From an uncultured Alphaproteobacteria bacterium (GTDB lineage: Bacteria; Pseudomonadota; Alphaproteobacteria; HIMB59): a stretch of DNA of 42,713 bases. The stretch covers positions 1 through 42,713 of the forward strand of contig CACKOX010000010.1 in assembly GCA_902601865.1 (NCBI GenBank), written 5' to 3'. Below the pieces are notes generated by a model. It made no database searches. It saw nothing but the letters and a program-made list of their open reading frames with translations, and had not been told where the DNA came from. How positions within the stretch are numbered: position 1 is the stretch's first letter; each line of letters begins with the position of its first letter. A program made the position numbers and the translations under genes. This document shows positions 36,020 to 42,713 of this stretch, piece by piece.

Positions 36020-37282
36020 ATGAATGTCATAGTTATAGGATCTGGTGCACGTGAACATGCTTTGTGTAGAATTCTTGATAAGTCATATCTTTGTGAAAAA
36101 GTGTTTTGTTTCCCTGGAAATTATGGAATAAGTCAAATTGCCGAGTGTAGAAATATCTCAACTAAAGAAGATATTATCAGAGAATGCATTAAAATTAATC
36201 CTGACCTTATTGTTGTAGGTCCAGAAAACTATTTATCTGAAAATTTAGCAGGGGAACTCAGAAATAATGGTCTAAACGTTTTTGGACCTGACTCGAAAGG
36301 TGCAAAACTTGAGTCCTCCAAAGAGTTTATGAAAGAGTTTTGCCAATCACATAATATTGCAACAGCTAAATCTCAAACATTTATTGATTTTGAAAAAGCT
36401 AAAAATTATTTAGAGAGCTCTAATGGGCCTATTGTTGTCAAATATGACGGCTTAGCTGCGGGCAAAGGGGTTTTTGTTTGCGCAGACACTAACGAAGCAA
36501 TAGAAGCTTGTAAAAGAGTTTTCATCAACAAGGAATTTAACCAAGAAAATAACAAAGTAGTGATAGAGGACTTTATTGAGGGAAGAGAATTGAGTTTTTT
36601 TACAATTACAGATGGGGAAGATTATTTAAATTTTGGTTCAGCACAAGACTATAAAAGGATCGGAGACGATGATACAGGACCAAACACTGGAGGAATGGGA
36701 ACTATTAGTCCTGCGCCAATTTTAGAGGATAAGCTAAATAAAATAATCCAAGAAGAAATAGTCAAAAAAACCATCAATGGTCTAAGAAGAGATAACATAG
36801 CATTTCAAGGAGTTATATTTTTTGGAATTATTGTTAATGAATACAATCAGCCTTATTTACTTGAATACAATACTAGATTTGGAGATCCAGAAATTCAAAG
36901 TATTTCACTTAGAGTTAAATCAGACTTCTTTTCCTTACTTCATTCGACTGCAACAAAAAATTTAAAATATTCAAAAATTGAATTTTACGAAAATAAAAAA
37001 TCTATTTGTTTAATTTTAGCAACCAAGGGATACCCAGAAAATTATCCAAAAAATACAGAAATAAGAAATATTAGTAAATTTGAAAATAACGAAGACTTTT
37101 ATATTTTTCATGCCGCAACAAAATTAATTGACGACAAAGTATTTTCTAACGGAGGAAGGGTTCTTTCAATTGTTGCGTCTGGGAATGATTATCATGAATG
37201 CAGAAAAAAAGTATACACAATAGCTGATATGATTGACTGGCCAGAAAAATATTATAGATCTGACATTGGTGCTAATTTTTAA
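36020..37282 (+). CDS. purD: Phosphoribosylamine-glycine ligase
   Basis: This 420-residue ATP-grasp enzyme of purine synthesis (GAR synthetase) has the N-terminal VIVIGSGAREHALC, the PRA-binding VVGPENYLS, the ATP-grasp loop VVKYDGLAAGKGVFV, then IEDFIEGRELSFF and SAQDYKRIGDDDTGPNTGGM, and the metal-binding LEYNTRFGDPEIQ. Length and order are standard. It is divergent from xseA, with about 30 bases between the chosen starts. TATTAT ends 9 bases before the ATG. Its 3' end overlaps convergent tadA by 11 bases. Confidence 0.96.
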   Translation: MNVIVIGSGAREHALCRILDKSYLCEKVFCFPGNYGISQIAECRNISTKEDIIRECIKINPDLIVVGPENYLSENLAGELRNNGLNVFGPDSKGAKLESSKEFMKEFCQSHNIATAKSQTFIDFEKAKNYLESSNGPIVVKYDGLAAGKGVFVCADTNEAIEACKRVFINKEFNQENNKVVIEDFIEGRELSFFTITDGEDYLNFGSAQDYKRIGDDDTGPNTGGMGTISPAPILEDKLNKIIQEEIVKKTINGLRRDNIAFQGVIFFGIIVNEYNQPYLLEYNTRFGDPEIQSISLRVKSDFFSLLHSTATKNLKYSKIEFYENKKSICLILATKGYPENYPKNTEIRNISKFENNEDFYIFHAATKLIDDKVFSNGGRVLSIVASGNDYHECRKKVYTIADMIDWPEKYYRSDIGANF

Positions 37283-37697
37283 TTCTTTTATTTCTAAAGA
37301 ATATTTTTATTAAATTTTCTTCATTATTCTTAATTAGTTTATATTTTATAGTTGATATAGTCTTTCGTCGAGGATTATCATTTTTAAATAAATAATAGAC
37401 TTTAGATAATCTTGCAGACTTAATAACCTCTTTACACATACTACAAGGTTCTAAATTACAAATCATGATAAAACCGTCTAATCTTTTTTGATTTAATTTT
37501 TTACAAGCTTTTCTAATACACAAGATCTCTGCATGTGCTGTTGGATCACTTAGAGCAATCTCTTGATTGAAAGATCTTGCAACAACCCTTTCATCTTTAG
37601 GGTCAACTATCACAGATGATACTGGAATCTCTCCTTTTTCCATAGCTAATTTACTTTGACTCAGTACAAGACGTATAAAATTTGTTAGATTATTCAT
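37272..37697 (-). CDS. tadA: Cytidine/deoxycytidylate deaminase family, tRNA adenosine deaminase TadA-like
   Basis: This 141-residue zinc deaminase starts at the ATG at 37697. The zinc ligands and catalytic glutamate are H55-A-E57 in DPTAHAEILCIR and P84-C85-S-M-C88 in NLEPCSMCKEVI. The LEPC-MC form and the place next to an RluB-like gene and rsmD, as in other alphaproteobacteria, favour TadA, which makes inosine at the tRNA-Arg(ACG) wobble position. The N-terminus (EKGEIPVSSVIVD) also fits. A guanine-deaminase-like specificity is the main alternative. Only one base separates its start from the divergent GTG of the next gene. Confidence 0.8.
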   Translation of the reverse strand: MNNLTNFIRLVLSQSKLAMEKGEIPVSSVIVDPKDERVVARSFNQEIALSDPTAHAEILCIRKACKKLNQKRLDGFIMICNLEPCSMCKEVIKSARLSKVYYLFKNDNPRRKTISTIKYKLIKNNEENLIKIFFRNKRIKN

Positions 37698-37698
37698 T

Positions 37699-38406
37699 GT
37701 GACTAGACCCCCAATCATCGGTATTACAACTGATTATAAGGAAAAAGAAAACACTTATTCTAAGTATCCATGGTTTGCTTTAAGGCGCCATTATTCAGAC
37801 TGCCTTCATAAATTTGGATGCGCGCCTGTAATACTCCCAATAACAGAAACTATAGAAAATGTTGGTTTTTTAGATGGTTTACTTATTTCAGGGGGAGATT
37901 TTGATATTGACCCTAAATATTATGGAGAAAAAATACAGTCAGATAAAATTCAAACTATTCAAGACAGAACGAATTTTGAATTTAAAGTATTAGAAAAATA
38001 CTTTCCTTATAATAAACCTATCTTAGGGATATGTGGAGGTAGCCAACTTCTAAATGTATTTTTTGGTGGAAGTTTAATTCAAGATATAGACACATTTATT
38101 GAACATGAACAACCTAATCCTAGAAATGAAACTAGTCATGAAATTATTTTGAGCAATATGTCGAAACTGAAAATATTCAAGGATAGTTCTAAAATTTATG
38201 TTAATAGTGCTCATCATCAAGCAATTAATAAAATTGGAAAAAAGTTAAAAATAGATGCCTATGCACCTGATAATATAATTGAAGCTTTTCATCATGATGA
38301 ACATCCTTTATGTATGGGAGTTCAATGGCACCCAGAATTTTTAATTACTGATTTTGATAAAAATATAATCAAGATGTTTACTGATCATGCAAAAAATAAC
38401 ATTTAG
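37699..38406 (+). CDS. Class I glutamine-amidotransferase-like hydrolase (peptidase C26 / PuuD family)
   Basis: This 235-residue hydrolase has the C26 nucleophile elbow ILGICGGSQLLNV with C112, the start RPPIIGITTDY, GLLISGGDFDIDP, VNSAHHQAI (the family's SxHHQ) and the acid-base pair in GVQWHPEF. Relatives hydrolyse gamma-glutamyl-GABA or gamma-glutamyl amides; the true substrate is unknown. The start is GTG at 37699. It sits between tadA and the RluB-like gene, which are neighbours in other alphaproteobacteria, and overlaps the latter by 20 bases. Confidence 0.87.
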   Translation: MTRPPIIGITTDYKEKENTYSKYPWFALRRHYSDCLHKFGCAPVILPITETIENVGFLDGLLISGGDFDIDPKYYGEKIQSDKIQTIQDRTNFEFKVLEKYFPYNKPILGICGGSQLLNVFFGGSLIQDIDTFIEHEQPNPRNETSHEIILSNMSKLKIFKDSSKIYVNSAHHQAINKIGKKLKIDAYAPDNIIEAFHHDEHPLCMGVQWHPEFLITDFDKNIIKMFTDHAKNNI

Positions 38407-39079
38407 TAAAAAATTGTCTATAAAATTTAAGATTTCTAGAAAACAAGCAGAAAGTCTAATAAAAAATAAAAAAGTTACTCTAAATGGTGATATTGAGACA
38501 AGACCTTTTTTATCAGTAACAGATAAAGATATTTTTGAAATACAAAAAATAAAATCTAGTAAATTAAATATACTACTATTTCATAAACCTAAAGGATGTA
38601 TTACTTCAAAAAAAGATGAAAAAGATAGAAAAATTGTTTATGACTTTCTTCCAAAGAAATATCACCAATATCACTATATCGGTAGATTAGATTATAATTC
38701 CGAGGGTTTATTGTTATTTACGAAAGAGACCTCTTTTAAGAGATATATGGAACTCCCTAAATCCAATATTAAAAGATGTTATGTAGTTAATGTAATAGGA
38801 TCACTTGATGAAAATAAAATTAAATCTATGAATAAAAAAATTTATGGAAAGGAAATTTACAAAAAACCAAATGTAAACTTAGTTCATTCTAATAGTAATA
38901 AACATGTATTAAGATTTGAACTTACTGAAGGTAAGAATAGAGAGATAAGAAATATCTGCACATTATTTAATTTAAAAGTTGAAAAGCTTAAGAGAATTTC
39001 TTATGGGCGTTATATGTTGAAATCAATCACATACGGAAATTATAAAGAAATGCAAGTTGATGAGAGTTATAAGCGGTAA
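38387..39079 (+). CDS. rluB: 23S/16S rRNA pseudouridine synthase, RsuA/RluB family
   Basis: This 230-residue protein has an N-terminal S4 RNA-binding domain (ISRKQAESLIKNKKVTLNG) and a catalytic domain with the active-site aspartate in IGRLDYNSEGLLLFT and the C-terminal GKNREIRNICTLFNLKVEKL. RluB modifies 23S U2605 and RsuA modifies 16S U516. The neighbours tadA and rsmD favour RluB, but specificity cannot be settled from sequence by eye. It is about 50-100 residues shorter than many alphaproteobacterial homologues, which carry a long C-terminal low-complexity tail. It overlaps the upstream gene by 20 bases and rsmD by 20. Confidence 0.85.
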   Translation: MQKITFSKKLSIKFKISRKQAESLIKNKKVTLNGDIETRPFLSVTDKDIFEIQKIKSSKLNILLFHKPKGCITSKKDEKDRKIVYDFLPKKYHQYHYIGRLDYNSEGLLLFTKETSFKRYMELPKSNIKRCYVVNVIGSLDENKIKSMNKKIYGKEIYKKPNVNLVHSNSNKHVLRFELTEGKNREIRNICTLFNLKVEKLKRISYGRYMLKSITYGNYKEMQVDESYKR

Positions 39080-39587
39080 ATACAAAGGTAAGAAGATTTT
39101 AGTTGAGTCTAATTGCAATTACAGACCAACTTTGACAAGAGTAAGGGAGGATTTATTTAATTTATTATCACATAATAAAAATTTAAATGTAAATCTTAAT
39201 GAGGCTATTTTTTGTGATTTATTCGCAGGCACAGGTTCAATTGGAATAGAAGCTTTATCTAGGGGAGCTGAAAAAGTTATATTTAATGACATCGAAAAAA
39301 ACCATACTGATAATATTGAAGAGTTTACTAAAAATATTAATGAAGAGAACTACGAAATACTTAATATAGATCCATATAAACAAGAAATAAATTTCTTAAA
39401 TTACTGTCAAATAATTTATATAGACCCTCCTTATGATCACAGTTTTGATTTAATTAAAAAAAAAGTTTTAAATAAAATTAATTCTAATGTTCTAATCATA
39501 TTAGAAAGTAATAACTCAATTCAAATAAACAATATTATCTTGAAAAAAAAATATAAGAATAAAAATTTATTTTTTTTTAGAACTTAA
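39060..39587 (+). CDS. rsmD: 16S rRNA (guanine966-N2)-methyltransferase
   Basis: This 175-residue methyltransferase starts at the ATG at 39060 (an in-frame TTG lies 3 bases before). It shows MRVISGKYKGKKI, RPTLTRVREDLFNLL, the AdoMet loop FCDLFAGTGSIGIEALSRGA (51-70), and the catalytic IDPPYDHSFD (121-130). It methylates G966 of 16S rRNA during 30S assembly. It follows the RluB-like gene with a 20-base overlap, as in many alphaproteobacteria. Its 3' end overlaps the convergent small membrane protein gene by 4 bases. Confidence 0.93.
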   Translation: MRVISGKYKGKKILVESNCNYRPTLTRVREDLFNLLSHNKNLNVNLNEAIFCDLFAGTGSIGIEALSRGAEKVIFNDIEKNHTDNIEEFTKNINEENYEILNIDPYKQEINFLNYCQIIYIDPPYDHSFDLIKKKVLNKINSNVLIILESNNSIQINNIILKKKYKNKNLFFFRT

Positions 39588-39877
39588 TTTATTTTAAAAT
39601 AATTAATAAACTTAATAAAAAACTTTTTAAAATAGCTAAATTCTCCAAAGACCAAAGCTAAAATAATTAATACAAATTGGTAAATAGGAAAAATTAATAT
39701 TAATCTTACAACCCAATAGAAAAGCTTATTAGAAATAAATTTTTCAATTGATACTAATTGAAGTAATGGCTCAGATAAAATAACTGAAAAAGACCCTGCC
39801 AATCCAAAAATAATGAATATTTTTAATAAATGTAATTTTGAATTAGCTCCAAAAAGATTTATTAAATTATTTATCAA
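39584..39877 (-). CDS. Small membrane protein, DUF6787-like
   Basis: This 97-residue protein has two to three hydrophobic segments (about 17-38, 49-67 and 68-82). The pattern of an N-terminal basic segment, FGLAGSFSV, a middle WVVRLILIFPIYQFVLIILAL and the ending FGEFSYFKKFFIKF resembles DUF6787 proteins, whose members end in a similar F-G-x-F-x-F-F-x-x-F block. I assign the family only from memory of that pattern. The start is TTG at 39877, one base after the pgi stop, so it depends on pgi translation. Function unknown. Confidence 0.5.
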   Translation of the reverse strand: MINNLINLFGANSKLHLLKIFIIFGLAGSFSVILSEPLLQLVSIEKFISNKLFYWVVRLILIFPIYQFVLIILALVFGEFSYFKKFFIKFINYFKIN

Positions 39878-39878
39878 T

Positions 39879-41036
39879 TTACACCTTTGTATTCTTTTTT
39901 AAAATTTCAACTGCGGGCTGATCTAGAAAATTAATTTTTTCAAATCTTGATCTTAAATAAATATCAAATATTAAATATATAAGTAAAAAACAATAATCAT
40001 TAAAATCATCATTAATTGAAATTTGAGATACCAAAAATTTTTTTTGAGTCAAAGTTTTTATTGCTCCTTTTTCAAGAGAATTCATTAAGTTATATCCATT
40101 GATGAGACTAGAATTAGTGATAATTTGTCTATTTGGGGTAACTATCTTAAAAAAGATATAATGCTTATCATGAGGTCCATCAATATATAGTTGAAATTGG
40201 CTATGTTGGTCAATGGATCCATAAGAGGAAATGTAGTTTATTGCTTTCTTGTTTTTACCTAAACTTTCAGCAAAGATTTGCCTATACCATTCATTAACTG
40301 CATTAATTTTGTCGTGATAATTCAAGCCTACAAGAATATTTAGATTATTTTTTTTTTCATATGCCATAGAACAAGAAATGTTTTTTGATAGCATCTCGTG
40401 ATTTTTTAAAAAGAGATTTTTTGCTTTTTTAAATGAATTTAAGATTTTTGTATATGAAAAACCAAGAGAAATTAAAGGTAGTAAAGCTGTAATTGAAAAA
40501 ATACTAAATCTGCCACCAATATTTGGATCATGATCAAAAGTTAAGATATTATTTTTTCGTGCAAAATTTTTCAGGTAACTGTCTTTATCTTCTGTAATAA
40601 AAATAAAGTCTTTGAACATATTAGAAATTTTTTTTTGATTAAGTATCTTGATAACTAAATGCAGAAAATATTTCGTTTCTATTGTATTTCCAGATTTAGA
40701 AATAAATATAAATTTATCTTTTTTATTAATATTCAAATCTGATAATGTATTTTTAATTTTTATTTGTGATGGGTTATCATAGATAAAAAGTTTTTTACCT
40801 AAGCTGTAAGGGTCTAAAAATTGTGCTAGTAGCTTTGAGCTTAATGAAGATCCACCCATACCAAAAACATGGGTTCTAAATTTTTTTTTTTTAAATAAAT
40901 CTAGTTTATACGTGTCAAAATAATTTTTTTGATTGATGGGATTAAACATATTTAGTGATAAAAATTCATTAATTGAATAGCCTATCTTTGATTTAGGTAT
41001 GAAATTTAAATTTTTAGAATTATTTTTGATTAGCAA
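39879..41036 (-). CDS. pgi: Glucose-6-phosphate isomerase, short form
   Basis: This 385-residue isomerase interconverts glucose-6-phosphate and fructose-6-phosphate, against ~550 residues for E. coli Pgi. It keeps both SIS sugar-phosphate sites (FGMGGSSLSSKLLAQ and FISKSGNTIET), the PGI signature NIGGRFSIFSITA, the base-bearing NEWYRQIFAESLGK, the histidine region IDQHSQFQLYIDGP, and the end motif DQPAVEILKK. It is therefore a complete short enzyme, comparable in size to other ~400-450-residue bacterial forms. A run of 12 A on the coding strand (opposite T12, 40881-40892) encodes four lysines near residue 50. Confidence 0.92.
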   Translation of the reverse strand: MLIKNNSKNLNFIPKSKIGYSINEFLSLNMFNPINQKNYFDTYKLDLFKKKKFRTHVFGMGGSSLSSKLLAQFLDPYSLGKKLFIYDNPSQIKIKNTLSDLNINKKDKFIFISKSGNTIETKYFLHLVIKILNQKKISNMFKDFIFITEDKDSYLKNFARKNNILTFDHDPNIGGRFSIFSITALLPLISLGFSYTKILNSFKKAKNLFLKNHEMLSKNISCSMAYEKKNNLNILVGLNYHDKINAVNEWYRQIFAESLGKNKKAINYISSYGSIDQHSQFQLYIDGPHDKHYIFFKIVTPNRQIITNSSLINGYNLMNSLEKGAIKTLTQKKFLVSQISINDDFNDYCFLLIYLIFDIYLRSRFEKINFLDQPAVEILKKNTKV

Positions 41037-41063
41037 TTTTATTTCCTAATATGAATAAAGTTT

Positions 41064-41375
41064 TTATCTTTTACTTTTGCCTTTAAATAATTTTTGAAAT
41101 AGGTTTTCATCAGTATCGTAGCCACTGTCAGCATCTATTTTATCTATAATTGCAGTGTCAACATTTTTTGCTTGAGTTTGATTAAGAATAGACTCAATAA
41201 TTGCATTATTATTTTTACTTAAAATATTATTATCTTCTTTTGAGCCTGGTAAAGGTAAATCATTTATAGGAGGAATGATTAAAGTTTTATTATAACCGAG
41301 ACCAAGATCATTCTTTGCTTCTCTTTGACAAGATACTGTAACAATTACTAATAATAATATGTAAATACTTTTCAT
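41064..41375 (-). CDS. DUF3035-like lipoprotein (possible BAM-complex partner)
   Basis: This 103-residue protein has an N-terminal lipoprotein-type signal ending at C16 (IVTVSC), though Thr at the -3 position is not ideal. The segment NKTLIIPPINDLPLPG is the short Pro-rich motif typical of DUF3035 lipoproteins, which lie right after lspA in alphaproteobacteria and some of which I recall being named BamF (outer-membrane protein assembly). The rest is Asn/Asp/Lys-rich and probably unstructured. The ATG overlaps the lspA stop by 4 bases. The short length and weak signal make the family call moderate. Confidence 0.6.
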   Translation of the reverse strand: MKSIYILLLVIVTVSCQREAKNDLGLGYNKTLIIPPINDLPLPGSKEDNNILSKNNNAIIESILNQTQAKNVDTAIIDKIDADSGYDTDENLFQKLFKGKSKR

Positions 41376-41863
41376 AACTTTTTATTTAAAAATAAAATAT
41401 TTATCATCATTATAACAAATCCCACTGATATGCAGCTGTCGGCAATATTAAATGCCGGCCAGTGAAACCTACCTATATATACGTCAATAAAATCAATAAC
41501 AAAACCCCTAAATATTCTATCAATAAAATTACCTATTGCCCCAGCTAAAATTAGTACAAGTGTAAATTGAAAAATTTTATCTTGTGTTTTTATTAGTAGA
41601 TAAAAAAAATATAAAATAATTATTAAAATTACTATTGAAACTATTAACTGATTTAAAGATGGATTATTCAATAACCCGAAAGCAAATCCATAGTTTACAA
41701 CAAATGTTAAATTAAAAATTGGAAGGATTTCTAATGAGTCGTAAAGATCAAAATTACTTATAACTAGAAATTTAGTTAGTTGGTCTAAGATCACAAGTGA
41801 TAAAAATAGAAATACTAGACTATTATTTGATTTATTTTTGAAAAGATTTCCAAACATCTTCAC
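41372..41863 (-). CDS. lspA: Lipoprotein signal peptidase (signal peptidase II)
   Basis: This 163-residue membrane aspartyl protease cleaves prolipoprotein signal peptides after lipidation. It has four predicted helices. The two catalytic aspartates lie in AGAIGNFIDRIFRGFVIDFI and PAFNIADSCISVG, the diagnostic motifs. FNLTFVVNYGFAFGLLNN (N-x-G-x-x-F/W) is also conserved. It overlaps the 3' end of ileS by 32 bases and the downstream lipoprotein gene by 4 bases. The order ileS-lspA is widespread. Confidence 0.93.
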   Translation of the reverse strand: MKMFGNLFKNKSNNSLVFLFLSLVILDQLTKFLVISNFDLYDSLEILPIFNLTFVVNYGFAFGLLNNPSLNQLIVSIVILIIILYFFYLLIKTQDKIFQFTLVLILAGAIGNFIDRIFRGFVIDFIDVYIGRFHWPAFNIADSCISVGFVIMMINILFLNKKL

Positions 41864-42713
41864 ATCGATTACATAAATTATTTTTGTTTGAGGATACTTC
41901 TGGTAAAATGGTCCAACATCGTTGACATTTTTCTCCTTTTGCTAATTTTACCTCTACATAAACTTCTTCGTCTTCAAAATTGATTGAATCCTTTGACTTA
42001 TTTGAAAGATCTTGTATTTCAACATTACTAACAATACACATTTCTGCCAAATCTAAATCTTTAATAATTTTAATGGTATCTTGAGATAAATATAAAATCA
42101 CTTTTGCTTGAAGACTAGAACCAATCAATTTTTCATTTCTTTTTAATTCTAAGGCTGAGGTGACACCTTTTCTTACTCTTTTAAGTTCATCAAAAACATT
42201 TTCTAAAGAAGTATCTTTGTAAGTAAATTCTTCTTCTTTAATATTCTGTAGTAAGATACTTTCACTATTATCGTAACTTCTAGTATTCCATGCTTCTTCG
42301 CAAGTAAATGTAACTATGGGTGAAAGCCATTTTGTTAAAAACTCGAATATAGTATGCAGGCAAGTTGAAGTAGATCTTCTTTTTAAGCCTTTTATGTTAT
42401 CACAGTATAAAGAGTCTTTTCTGATATCAAAATAAAATGCTGATAATTCAAGAGTACAAAAATTCAATAAAACTGTATAAATACCGTGATAATCGTGCTT
42501 TGAAACTAAGTCTTTGAGTTTTTCATTTAGGTTTGAAATTCTTGTTAAAAGATATCTCTCTAACTCCGGCATTTGATCTGGCTGTATTAAGTCTTTATTG
42601 TTAAAATTATTAAGATTTCCTAAAAGGAATCTTATTGTATTTCTTATTTTTCTATATGAGTCTATTTGGTAACTAATTATCTGATTGTCAATTTTTAAAT
42701 CCTCAGAATAATC
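41832..42713 (-). CDS. ileS: Isoleucyl-tRNA synthetase, C-terminal part (5' part outside window)
   Basis: Only the last 293 codons are inside the window; the frame stays open to the right edge. It begins in the anticodon-binding region (DYSEDLKI, then YQIDSYRKIRNTIRFLLGNL, MPELERYLLTR), continues with FYFDIRKDSLYCD, FTCEEAWNTR and ELKRVRKGVTSALEL, and ends in the zinc-binding tail with cysteines in CQRCW and NLCNRCEDVW. This matches class Ia IleRS of the bacterial type with a C-terminal zinc finger. An internal ATG at 42572 is not the true start. Its end overlaps lspA by 32 bases. Confidence 0.95.
   Translation of the reverse strand, partial: DYSEDLKIDNQIISYQIDSYRKIRNTIRFLLGNLNNFNNKDLIQPDQMPELERYLLTRISNLNEKLKDLVSKHDYHGIYTVLLNFCTLELSAFYFDIRKDSLYCDNIKGLKRRSTSTCLHTIFEFLTKWLSPIVTFTCEEAWNTRSYDNSESILLQNIKEEEFTYKDTSLENVFDELKRVRKGVTSALELKRNEKLIGSSLQAKVILYLSQDTIKIIKDLDLAEMCIVSNVEIQDLSNKSKDSINFEDEEVYVEVKLAKGEKCQRCWTILPEVSSNKNNLCNRCEDVWKSFQK

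Noticed and set aside
35990-36058. Longer start for xseA inside purD
   Set aside because: The additional 23 residues do not match the family, and the GTG at 35989 gives the standard IPEYTVSQLN start.
37656-37681. TTGACT followed by TATAAA/TAAAAT as a promoter for the C26 hydrolase
   Set aside because: The spacers are only 12-14 bases, too short for a standard sigma-70 promoter, and the elements lie within tadA coding sequence.
39879-41036. pgi as a truncated gene
   Set aside because: All catalytic and sugar-phosphate motifs from start to end are present; it is a short-form enzyme.
41064-41390. T-rich runs between and after genes as intrinsic terminators
   Set aside because: T runs are everywhere at this base composition and no GC-bearing hairpin precedes them here or at the other gene ends.

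Overview
This window is a 42.7 kb stretch of ordinary core chromosome from a very AT-rich (roughly 30% G+C by eye), highly compact alphaproteobacterium. Three gene-order signatures point to that class. These are rnhB-ccrM-mutY-DUF721-dsbA-smc-atpI, the separate F0 operon atpI-atpB-atpE-atpF'-atpF, and the aa3 oxidase operon ctaC-ctaD-ctaB-coxF-ctaG-ctaE-surf1. The base composition, tiny spacers and shortened proteins suit a streamlined free-living (marine, SAR11/HIMB59-like) lineage, but the sequence alone does not fix the clade. I see no phage, insertion sequence, CRISPR array, toxin-antitoxin pair or defence island.

Layout. 1-4766 (minus): a TPR protein, ispE (isoprenoids), tRNA-Gln(TTG), the ABC-F protein uup and the start of the CCA-adding enzyme. 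4765-9359 (plus): a degenerate uracil-DNA-glycosylase-like protein, a lytic transglycosylase, moaB, rnhB and the cell-cycle methylase ccrM. mutY (minus) meets ccrM tail to tail. 10316-16186 (plus): a DciA-like DUF721 protein, a DsbA-like protein, a short SMC, and the F0 part of ATP synthase. 16179-18077: a lipoprotein (minus), then thrB and rnhA (plus). 18054-27661 (minus): the cytochrome oxidase operon followed by an M32 carboxypeptidase, thrC and an M16 peptidase. 27727-34657: rsmE (minus), then ubiA, msbA, a DUF374 acyltransferase, waaA, lpxK and lpxL (plus), which is a lipid A/Kdo assembly and export run. 34652-39587: xseA (minus), purD, tadA (minus), a class I amidotransferase-like hydrolase, an RluB/RsuA pseudouridine synthase and rsmD. 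39584-42713 (minus): the end of ileS, lspA, a DUF3035-like lipoprotein, a short pgi and a small membrane protein.

The genes fall into a few functional blocks: respiration (oxidase plus F0), outer-membrane lipid assembly, threonine synthesis, RNA and DNA maintenance, and lipoprotein processing. Packing is extreme. All six convergent gene pairs overlap tail to tail. Two divergent pairs share a single CATG as both start codons. The longest stretch without a gene is only 65 bp, so no region needed a separate empty-region entry. A 33-residue CoxF-like gene sits between ctaB and ctaG.

The observations most worth a second look are: two GANTC sites in the ccrM leader, the UDG-like protein that has lost its iron-sulfur cysteines and catalytic motifs, -10 boxes placed so close to start codons that leaderless mRNAs are suggested, the missing terminator space, and the shortened SMC. 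I did not find a clearly new multi-gene system.
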